From Alphaproteobacteria bacterium (GTDB taxonomy: Bacteria > Pseudomonadota > Alphaproteobacteria > Micavibrionales > Micavibrionaceae): a stretch of DNA of 64,000 nucleotides. Below the pieces are notes generated by a model that saw nothing but the letters and a program-made list of their open reading frames with translations, did no database searches and had not been told where the DNA came from. The number at the start of each line of letters is the position of its first letter. The stretch's first letter is position 1. Positions 52,354 through 62,800 of the stretch are shown here, piece by piece. A program made the translations under genes and the position numbers. Where the stretch lies: assembly GCA_016699735.1 (NCBI GenBank), contig CP065008.1, positions 124,001 to 188,000 on the forward strand, given 5' to 3'.

Positions 52354-52962
52354 CTAAAAGTCGGGCGCATCCTCGGGCATGATGATCTTCTTGCGCGGCT
52401 TGGCTTCGCTGTCCGACTCCTCGACGACTTTTTCCTTCACACCCTCGGCAGGAGCGGCATCATCGGTCTCCTCGGCGGGTGCCCCCTCTTCAGAGACAGA
52501 AGCGGTTTCCATCGTCTCTGCTTTGTCTCCCATAACTTCCGCGCCGTCAGTATCTTCAGCGCCATTCTTGGCGGCCAGAGCCTTTTCAGCTTCCTCGGCT
52601 TCACGCGCCAACTCGAGCTGATATTCCTTGGACTCCTGTTTATACAACTCCTCACGGTTTCTGCGGAAAGCTTCAAGAGCCTCTATACGGGGAGCTTCAA
52701 AAGCCACGCGGCGCTTCTCGATAGTCTCTCTGTACGCTTTAGAGTGCTTGCGGTAATCAAGCTGTCTTGAATAAATATCGCAATAACCGCCTTCAGTTGT
52801 TTCCACCGAGCCCTGCTCTGCATCGCCGCACTTGGTGCAGGTGGGGCAGGAAGCCGGGGCAGCAGCCTCCTCCGTTTGCCCCTCCTCAGCATAAGCCGGA
52901 ACAGGAGACAAAAGCACAAAAGAGAAGATAAAACAAAGGCGGATGAAAAGGGGCCGGGGCAT
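52354..52962 (-). CDS. Secreted acidic coiled-coil protein with CPTCTKC motif
   Basis: A 202-aa protein with a signal peptide (RLCFIFSFVLLSPVPAYA). Directly after it come ASCPTCTKCG and a further Cys (GGYCD), which could bind a metal. A charged helix follows (about residues 75-130, KAYRETIEKRRVAFEAPRIE), then a very acidic tail ending in a basic PRKK. The start is the ATG at 52962 with GGAG eight bases upstream. It belongs to the cox cluster by strand and spacing: the SDR gene lies 56 bp upstream, and the island begins just downstream. The Cys motif makes a copper role possible, but this is speculation. Confidence 0.7.
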   Translation of the reverse strand: MPRPLFIRLCFIFSFVLLSPVPAYAEEGQTEEAAAPASCPTCTKCGDAEQGSVETTEGGYCDIYSRQLDYRKHSKAYRETIEKRRVAFEAPRIEALEAFRRNREELYKQESKEYQLELAREAEEAEKALAAKNGAEDTDGAEVMGDKAETMETASVSEEGAPAEETDDAAPAEGVKEKVVEESDSEAKPRKKIIMPEDAPDF

Positions 52963-53017
52963 AAAAACAACTCCAAATAAACCAAAAAGACGAACCATAC
53001 TACACCATTTCCCCAAT

Positions 53018-53809
53018 TTAATCAAAGCGTTCCACAACCAAAGGCCCAAAAGTTTGCGTCGTAGGCATCAATTCGATCCGGTTAACATTGAATTTCGGGG
53101 GCAAAGTCGCGCTCCAGACCACGGCTTCCGCCACATCCTCCGCATGAAGATTTTCCGTATTATCGTAGACTTTCCGGGCTTTTTCGGCATCACCCTTAAA
53201 GCGGACAACTGAAAATTGCGTCTCGATCATCCCCGGCTCGATATTGGTGACCCGGATATTCGTTCCCTTCAGGTCCGCCCGCAAGGACAGCGAAAACTGC
53301 TTCACGAACGCTTTCGTCGCGCAATAGACATTCCCCCCCGGATAGGGGTAGGTGCCCGCCGTCGAGCCGATATTGATGATATGCCCCCTCTTCCGTGCCG
53401 CCATGCCGGGAAGGATCAGGCGCGTCATCTGCACGAGGGCCGTGTTGTTGACGGCAATCATGGTCTCCCAGTCGGAAAGATCGCAGGTCGGCGCCGGATC
53501 GAGGCCCAAAGCCAGCCCGGCATTGTTGATCAGAAGGTCGATACCTCTGAAACCCTCAGGCAGAGTGTTAATAGCCGCCTCCATACCCTTTTTATCGGTC
53601 ATGTCGAAGGCGCAGAGATGAACCGCAATCTTATGCTGGCCAAGAACCGCCTCTTTCAGGGATTCAAGCTTCTGGATATCCCGCCCGACCAGAACGAGTC
53701 TGCAGCCAAGCGCCGCAAACCTTTCGACAAAGGCCCGCCCGAAATCGCCGGTTGCTCCGGTAATCAGAACAGTGGAAGGGAGATAACTGTGGCGCTGCTC
53801 GTAACTCAT
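53018..53809 (-). CDS. Short-chain dehydrogenase/reductase
   Basis: A 263-aa NAD(P)-dependent enzyme. The cofactor site is TVLITGATGDFGRAF near residue 15, the structural NNAGLA near 95, and the catalytic triad is in NIGSTAGTYPYPGGNVYCATK (Ser, Tyr, Lys). It is closest to the YdfG/3-hydroxy-acid dehydrogenase type, but the substrate is unknown. The ATG at 53809 overlaps the stop of the 39-aa gene (ATGA), so it is co-translated with the cox genes though it has no known role in the oxidase. An extension to 53854 is possible but lacks a ribosome binding site. Confidence 0.9.
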   Translation of the reverse strand: MSYEQRHSYLPSTVLITGATGDFGRAFVERFAALGCRLVLVGRDIQKLESLKEAVLGQHKIAVHLCAFDMTDKKGMEAAINTLPEGFRGIDLLINNAGLALGLDPAPTCDLSDWETMIAVNNTALVQMTRLILPGMAARKRGHIINIGSTAGTYPYPGGNVYCATKAFVKQFSLSLRADLKGTNIRVTNIEPGMIETQFSVVRFKGDAEKARKVYDNTENLHAEDVAEAVVWSATLPPKFNVNRIELMPTTQTFGPLVVERFD

Positions 53810-53925
53810 GATCCCTGTAACTTGATGATCGTGACAATGAGAATCAAGGCGCAAAGCGACAGAATGGCCCCGAACACAGCGAGATTCTTTTTGAACTTTT
53901 TCTTATGCAGATCGCTATGTGGCAT
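53806..53925 (-). CDS. CoxF-like 39-aa membrane protein
   Basis: A very short gene. The protein reads MPHSDLHKKKFKKN, then a hydrophobic helix (LAVFGAILSLCALILIVTII) and a short tail KLQGS. A basic N-terminus, one helix and a position right after ctaB match the small CoxF proteins in alphaproteobacterial cox operons. The start lies inside the last codons of ctaB (11-bp overlap), and the stop overlaps the SDR start. Because of its size the family call relies largely on context. Confidence 0.6.
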   Translation of the reverse strand: MPHSDLHKKKFKKNLAVFGAILSLCALILIVTIIKLQGS

Positions 53926-54811
53926 GAATCACCAACGCCAGAAAAAGGGCAAATAGATAAAAGACGGAATACCCGAACATCAGCCGCGCTTTCTTGAGAT
54001 CGTCAGAACGAAAAACGCTCACCGCCGTCACGACAAAAAATCCGCTGAGAAGCACGGCCAAAGCCAGATAGATCGGCCCCTCCATGCCCAGAAAATAGGG
54101 AAGCAGGGTTAAAGGAAAGAGAACCAGCGTATAAAGAACCATCTGGATTTTTGTAGCCTTAAGCCCATGAACGGCGGCCATCATCGGGATTTTGGCCCGC
54201 TTGTAATCCTCGTTGGCATAAAGCGAAAGCGCCCAGAAATGCGGCGGCGTCCAGAAAAAGATAATCAGGAACAAGATGATCGGCTCAAGAGTGATATCCC
54301 CGGTCACAGCCGCCCAGCCAATGATCGGCGGAAACGCGCCCGCCGCGCCGCCGATGACGATATTCTGCGGCGTCCGGCGCTTCAGCCACATCGTATAAAC
54401 GAAAACATAAAAGAGATTGGCAAACGCCAGCAGCCCCGCAGCCACCCAGTTCAGCGCCAGCCCCATCAGCATCACGGAGAAAAGACTGAGCGTGATGCCG
54501 AAGGCCAGCGCCTCTGCCTCATCCACCCGTCCCATCGGAATCGGGCGTCCGCGGGTGCGGTTCATGACCGCGTCGATATCGCGGTCGAACCACATATTGA
54601 TCGCCCCTGCCGCCCCGGCATTAATAGCCAGACAGAGCATGGCGATTAACGCCAGAATGGGGTTCATGCTTTCAAGTCCCGGTGCCAGCCACAGCCCCCC
54701 GAACCCGGTAAAAACCACAAGGCTCATGACCCGCGGCTTAAGCAACGCGATGAAATCCCCGACGCGGGATTCGTCAACAACCGGAAAGGGGCTGGAAAGG
54801 ACATTGCTCAT
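53915..54811 (-). CDS. ctaB: Protoheme IX farnesyltransferase (heme o synthase)
   Basis: Adds a farnesyl group to heme b, giving heme o for the oxidase. The 298-aa polytopic protein has the UbiA-type motif NMWFDRDIDAVMNRTRGRP near residue 75 and the second Asp-rich loop at YANEDYKRAKIPM near 205, plus about nine hydrophobic segments. It follows the plus-strand gene at 54912-55286 with 100 bp between starts (head to head), and ctaD is upstream on the same strand. ctaA is not in the window. Confidence 0.96.
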   Translation of the reverse strand: MSNVLSSPFPVVDESRVGDFIALLKPRVMSLVVFTGFGGLWLAPGLESMNPILALIAMLCLAINAGAAGAINMWFDRDIDAVMNRTRGRPIPMGRVDEAEALAFGITLSLFSVMLMGLALNWVAAGLLAFANLFYVFVYTMWLKRRTPQNIVIGGAAGAFPPIIGWAAVTGDITLEPIILFLIIFFWTPPHFWALSLYANEDYKRAKIPMMAAVHGLKATKIQMVLYTLVLFPLTLLPYFLGMEGPIYLALAVLLSGFFVVTAVSVFRSDDLKKARLMFGYSVFYLFALFLALVIHAT

Positions 54812-54911
54812 GCCCCTTATTTACCACGGAAAAACAAAAGGTCACGAATTTTTCTCTGCTTTCCGTTCTGAAATGACTATAATACGAGCGCGAAAAAACG
54901 AGGATAATGAA

Positions 54912-55286
54912 ATGAGCAACATCACGCAACATAAAGCGAGAACCCAACAAATCATAGAAGAGATGGGAAACGAGGAAATTTCCTATGAGTCGGCCAGCGT
55001 TCAACTCGAAGAAGCCAACAGCGAACTACTGGCCCAGCACGTTGTCGATACACCTGACGAGGTTATTGATCAGGTCTACGAAGCGTTTGCCGAACTTCAG
55101 GTACGGGCGGCGGAACTGGGCAATGTGACGCCTGTCGAAGGCATTCGACTGATCGGTGAACGCGCCAAAGATCTGTTTGAGAATTACCGCGGCTGGGAAG
55201 CTGTTGAGAAAGCCGTCAGGCCGCACCAAGACAAGCTGGAAAAACTGATCGAGGAAACCGAAGGCCCGGAACAAAACCTCGCTTAA
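54912..55286 (+). CDS. Helical hypothetical protein inside the cox cluster
   Basis: A 124-aa soluble, acidic, wholly helical protein (LEEANSELLAQHVVDTPDEV, ELQVRAAELGNVTPVEGIRL). It is on the plus strand, against every other gene of this cluster, and ends 10 bp before the convergent ctaD stop. The ATG at 54912 has GAGG eight bases upstream; the frame stays open further upstream, but that part overlaps ctaB and is not protein-like. No domain recognised. It could be regulated apart from the oxidase genes. Confidence 0.65.
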   Translation: MSNITQHKARTQQIIEEMGNEEISYESASVQLEEANSELLAQHVVDTPDEVIDQVYEAFAELQVRAAELGNVTPVEGIRLIGERAKDLFENYRGWEAVEKAVRPHQDKLEKLIEETEGPEQNLA

Positions 55287-55296
55287 AAAATCGGAA

Positions 55297-57872
<2,576 letters not shown>

Positions 57873-57987
57873 ATCCCTAAACGGACCTTTCCGGTTTCTA
57901 CGCGGGGGGCAAGTAACAAACAAATACGTCCATATCGTTTGAATTTCAAGACCCTAAGCATTGTAAAAAAATGTTTTTCAGGAGTTT

Positions 57988-58710
57988 CTATAAAAGCTGC
58001 ATACGCGCATAGGACAGGCAAAGCAGCGCCGCCGTCTCCGCCCGCAGGATCGTGTCTCCAAGGCCGACAGCCTGAACCTTGGCAGAATTCTTCAAAAACT
58101 CGCCCTCTTCGGAATCGAACCCGCCCTCCGGCCCGATCAGAAAAGCACAGTCCTTTGATACAGGAGCGGAAGAAAGAACCGGAGCCTCCATACGCTCCAC
58201 GCACGCCAGAATTTTCGGTCCGTCCCATGCTTTCAGCATATTTTGCAAATTGTCCATGGGATGCAGGACCGGAAGATCAAGCCGTTCGCACTGTTCCGCT
58301 GCCTCGATCATCTGGGCAGTCACTCGCTCGGCCTTTAAATGCCTGTTCTCTGTCCGCCCCGTAAGAATCGGATAAAAATCCGTTGCCCCTAGCTCAACCG
58401 CCTTCTCGATCAGAAAATCCATCCGCTGCTTCTTGATCGGCGCAAACAAAAGCCGAATCCGCGCTCCATCTTGAGTTTGCGGCTTGAGGATTTCCTGCAA
58501 AGTGATAATCCCTCGCTTTTTATCCAGACTTTTGAGGTCAGCCCGCCATTCTCCATCGCGCCCGTTGAACACGCGCAAACCCTGCCCCGCCTCTAGCCGC
58601 AGCACATTGCGAAGGTAATGCACATGATCGTCGGACAGCGCGATCTCACGGCCCGCTGAAAACTCTTCGTTGAGATAAAGCCGCACAAGCTTGTATAAAG
58701 GTTGGGTCAT
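57988..58710 (-). CDS. rsmE: 16S rRNA m3U1498 methyltransferase
   Basis: Methylates U1498 in the decoding region of 16S rRNA. The 240-aa protein starts with a PUA-like domain (HYLRNVLRLEAGQGLRVFNG) and ends in a knotted SPOUT domain: QRMDFLIEKAVELGATDFYP, AAEQCERLDLPVL, FLIGPEGGFDSEE, and VGLGDTILRAETAAL. The start at the ATG at 58710 overlaps the start codon of the divergent ubiA; both are within CATG (58708-58711). An extended reading to 58749 is unlikely. Confidence 0.96.
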   Translation of the reverse strand: MTQPLYKLVRLYLNEEFSAGREIALSDDHVHYLRNVLRLEAGQGLRVFNGRDGEWRADLKSLDKKRGIITLQEILKPQTQDGARIRLLFAPIKKQRMDFLIEKAVELGATDFYPILTGRTENRHLKAERVTAQMIEAAEQCERLDLPVLHPMDNLQNMLKAWDGPKILACVERMEAPVLSSAPVSKDCAFLIGPEGGFDSEEGEFLKNSAKVQAVGLGDTILRAETAALLCLSYARMQLL

Positions 58711-59638
58711 GACCGATACACTCAACACCAACACCCACACCGATATCAAGAGGCTTCCATGGATTGAGGAGCGCCTTCCCGAAAAACTGCGCCCCTTCGC
58801 CTATCTCGCAAGACTGGACCGCCCCATCGGCATCTGGCTCCTCCTGCTCCCCGGCTGGTGGGGAATCGTTCTGGGGTCGGGCGGACTCTTCGGTATGAGC
58901 CTTTATTCATGGCTTTTGATGGGACTGTTCGGAATCGGCGCCATCCTGATGCGTGCCGCCGGCTGTATCATCAACGACCTCTGGGACCGCGATCTGGACA
59001 AGCAGGTCGAGCGCACCAAAAACCGCCCCCTCGCTGCGGGAACGGTCAGCAGGTCGCAGGCTCTGGTCTTACTGGCCGGACTATTAACCCTAAGTTTGGG
59101 GATTCTTTTGACCATGAATCGCCTGACCATCGTCCTTGGTGTCCTGACAATCCCCCTGATCGTGTCTTATCCACTCATGAAACGGGTAACGTGGTGGCCT
59201 CAGGCCTTTCTGGGAATAACCTTCAACTTCGGGGCTCTGATGGGATATACAGCCATCACAGGCACCTTGAGCTTTTCCTGCGTTTTCCTCTATTTAGCAG
59301 GAATATGCTGGACGCTGGGTTACGACACGATTTACGCCCATCAGGACAAGGAGGACGACGCGCTGGCCGGAATGAAATCCACGGCCTTGCTGTTTGGCGA
59401 GAACAGCCCCAAATGGGTAAAAAGATTCTATGAACTGACCGCCCTGTTTCTGGTGCTGGCCGTCTTGATCAGCAGCGGCAGTCTCTGGACCAGCCTGTTG
59501 ATTCTCGCCGCCTGCTCGCATCTGCTCTGGCAAATCACGGAATGGAAATCCGAAGAACCGGCCTCCAGCCTGCACATCTTCCGCTCGAACAGGGATTTCG
59601 GGCTGCTGATCCTTCTGGCTCTGCTTTTTGGCGCTTAA
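58709..59638 (+). CDS. ubiA: 4-hydroxybenzoate polyprenyltransferase
   Basis: Attaches the polyprenyl chain to 4-hydroxybenzoate in ubiquinone synthesis, the electron donor system that feeds the respiratory chain. The 309-aa membrane protein has the RLDRPIGIWLLLLPGWWG motif near residue 35, the first Asp-rich motif INDLWDRDLDKQVERTKNRP near 90, and the second YDTIYAHQDKEDDALAGMKS near 205. AAGG seven bases upstream of the ATG at 58709 supports this start. Head to head with rsmE. Confidence 0.95.
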   Translation: MTDTLNTNTHTDIKRLPWIEERLPEKLRPFAYLARLDRPIGIWLLLLPGWWGIVLGSGGLFGMSLYSWLLMGLFGIGAILMRAAGCIINDLWDRDLDKQVERTKNRPLAAGTVSRSQALVLLAGLLTLSLGILLTMNRLTIVLGVLTIPLIVSYPLMKRVTWWPQAFLGITFNFGALMGYTAITGTLSFSCVFLYLAGICWTLGYDTIYAHQDKEDDALAGMKSTALLFGENSPKWVKRFYELTALFLVLAVLISSGSLWTSLLILAACSHLLWQITEWKSEEPASSLHIFRSNRDFGLLILLALLFGA

Positions 59639-59657
59639 CAAAACGCCGAAAACCCTT

Positions 59658-59803
59658 AGGGTAGAGACTCACAGCTTTTATAAAGTCTGCGAAAACACGG
59701 GCTTTCGAGAACCGCATCGCAGAATACATCGACGTATTTGAGAAGCGGAAGCGAAGAAAGACCGTGTTTGCAGGTCTTTAGAAAAGCTGTGGGTTTTGAC
59801 CCT
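59658..59803. repeat. 146-bp imperfect palindromic element
   Basis: The left arm (AGGGTAGAGACTCACAGCTT...) and the right arm, read as complement (AGGGTCAAAACCCACAGCTT...), match over about 65 bases. The arms meet at a near-perfect palindrome (AATACATCGACGTATT, 59723-59738) that is exactly at the centre. It fills the space between the stops of ubiA and the dehydrogenase, and overlaps the latter's stop codon by two bases. It looks like a palindromic MITE or ERIC-type dispersed repeat and could also fold as a bidirectional hairpin. Confidence 0.7.
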
Positions 59804-62800
59804 ACCCCCCGAAAAGCTGCCGCAGCCGCTGCTCCGCAACCGCCAGCATGGTCAGATCGACCGTTCCCGCCCGCCGCAATTCAGCGAACAACGGCTCGAA
59901 CTGCTTGAGCAGATGCCCGTGATCCTTGAGCCATACCTCCAGCATACTGTCCTTGCGTGGGCTTTTCCCGGCCTTGCCGTTGAGGTCACGCAACACACGC
60001 ACAGTTAACCCGGCCTGACAGCTATAGAGGCTTTCTAGTAACCCGGCCGAAGCCTCGCTCTGCCAGTGGTTGTCGTGGGGTAAAAAGCGCGCCTGCTGCC
60101 GCAGCCAGTCGAGATGGAACGCTTCTCCGACCTCGAAATAGGTCCGGGTCGTGTTCATCATGTTCGTGTTCTGCTCCAGACTGATACGGATGATATCGCA
60201 CGCCGAGGACAAAACGGGCATCAGGGCGATCTGCCGCGCCAGACTCTGCGGCAATCCGTCCCGCACACCGATATCGATTCGAGCCTGAATCGAGTTTTTG
60301 AGATCGTCGGTCAAAAGCCCATCGATATTCTTACGCAGACTTTCGATGCTCTCACCGAAAATCTGGGTATCCTTCTCCAGATGCAGGTCGCGCCCGAGCC
60401 GGGTTAGAAACCAGGTGATCGTATGCTCGGCCATCTGCGCGATATCGCGCATGGCCTTGAGTTGGACTTCCGCCGGAACCTTCCCGTCGAGCGACTCGAT
60501 ATCATCCCACAAAGGACGCAGCTTGAACGCATCGCGCGTCACGATATACGCCTCGACGACCTGATCCACCCGCGCCCCGGTCTTGTTCATCCGGGACTTG
60601 GTGAAGGTCGGCCCCATCCGGTTGACGAGCGAATTGGCGATCGTCATACCGATAATCTCCCGCTTCAAGAGATGCCGCTTGATCTCGGGGCGAAACTTCT
60701 CACCCAGAACGTCCGGGAAATACTCGACCAGCCAGTTTTCCATCTTGGAATTGTCCGGAATGTTCGAAGCCAGCAACTCGCTGGTCAGAGCGATCTTGGA
60801 ATAAGAAATCAGGATACACAGCTCCGGCCGTGTCAGCCCCTTGCCGGCCCGCAGACGGGCTTCGATGGTTTCCTTGTCCGGCAACCCTTCGTTCTTGCGG
60901 TTCAAACCGCGCTCACGCTCCAGATCCTCGATAAAATCCTCATGTAGCTGGAGGTTCTCCCGCGCCTGCAATTCGGCAAGACTCACCGCCTGCGCCTGCT
61001 GGTAATTATGCCGCAGGACGTGAGAGGCCACTTCCTCCGTCATCTTCTTGAGCAGGACGTTACGGGCCTTGATATCCATATTGTGCTTCTTGCTGCCCAT
61101 CACATCGGTCAGCAAAATCTTGATATTCACCTCGTGGTCAGAGGAGTCGACGCCGCCGGAATTATCGACGAAGTCGGTATTCAGGCGCACACCCTTCTCG
61201 GAAAGCTCGATCCGCCCGAGTTGCGTCAGCGCAAGATTCGCGCCCTCACCGATCACCCGCGCCCGTATTTCCGAGGCATTCACACGCAGCGCGTCATTGG
61301 CCTTGTCGCCGACATCAATATGCGTTTCCTTGGTCGCCTTGACATACGTGCCAATCCCGCCGAACCAGATCAGATCCGTCCGCGCCTTCAGGATCGCCCG
61401 GATCAGTTCCGCAGGCGTCGCCTTATCCTTAGGAAGATCAAAGCGCTTCTGAATTTCCGGCGTCAGGCTCAAAACCTTCTCGCTGCGGTTGAAAATCCGC
61501 CCGCCTTTGGACAACAGCTTCGTGTTGTAGTGATCCCAGCCCTTCACCTCATCGAACAGCCTTTTGCGCTCCTTGAAGCTGGAAACCGGATCGGGATCGG
61601 GATCGCAGAAGATATGGACATGGTTAAACGCCGCCACAAGCCGCATCTGTTCGGACAGAAGCATCCCGTTCCCGAACACATCCCCCGCCATATCCCCGAT
61701 GCCCGTCGCATCGAACGCCTTTTTCTGGATATCATGGTTGAACAGGCGGAAATGCGCCTTGACGGATTCCCAACCCCCGCGGGCCGTGATCGCCATTTTC
61801 TTGTGGTCGTATCCCGCAGAACCGCCGGACGCGAACGCATCGCCCATCCAGAATCCGTATTCCTGCGAAATCCCGTTGGCGGTATCGGAGAAGGTCGCCG
61901 TTCCCTTGTCGGCCGCAACTACGAGATACGGGTCATCCCCGTCCCGCCTCACCACATCCTTGGGCGGAATAATCGCCGCGCCGGAGAGATTATCTGTAAT
62001 ATCAAGCAAACCGCGGATGAAGGTCTTGTAACACTCCACCCCTTCCTTGATATATTCTTCGCGGCTCTTGGTCGGAGTCTTGACGACGAAACCGCCCTTC
62101 GCGCCCATCGGCACGATGACCGCGTTCTTGACCATCTGCGCCTTCATGAGACCCAGAACCTCGGTGCGGAAATCCTCATGCCGGTCGGACCAGCGTAAGC
62201 CTCCGCGCGCGATCTTGTCCCCGCGCAGGTGAATGGCTTCCACACGCGGTGAATAAACGAATATCTCCATGAACGGCTTGGGATCAGGCAGATCGGGAAC
62301 CAACGCGCTCTTGAGTTTAAGGGAGAGATAAGGTTTGCGCCCCTCTTCCGTCCCGCGCTGGTAATAATTCGTCCGCATGGTCGCCTCGACCAATGCCGAA
62401 ACCTGCCGCAGAATCCGGTCCTGATCGCTGGATGTGACCTTTTCAAGCTCCGCCTCGATCTTCGCAGAACACGCCTCAGCCAGAGTTTTCGATTTCGAGC
62501 CGTTGGCCGGATCATGATAAGCCTTGAAAAGATCAATCAACAGACGGCTGATCGACGCATTGTCCGTCAAGGCCTTCTGGATATAGGTGCGGCTGAAGGG
62601 CGAGCGCACCTGCTGCATATAATGAACATAGGACCGCAGGATCGTAATCTCCCGCCAGTTCGCCCCCACGCGCAGGACAAGACGGTTCAGACCGTCGCTC
62701 TCCATCTCGTTGTACCAGATTTTGGTAAAGGCCTTTTCGAACTGCTCCTTGACATCCTTGACCGCGATCTTGTCCTTGAATTCCGGCGTCTCCAGAAGGA

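Noticed and set aside
54417..54911. N-terminal extension of the helical gene at 54912
   Set aside because: It overlaps ctaB in antisense; the ATG at 54912 with GAGG upstream is sufficient.
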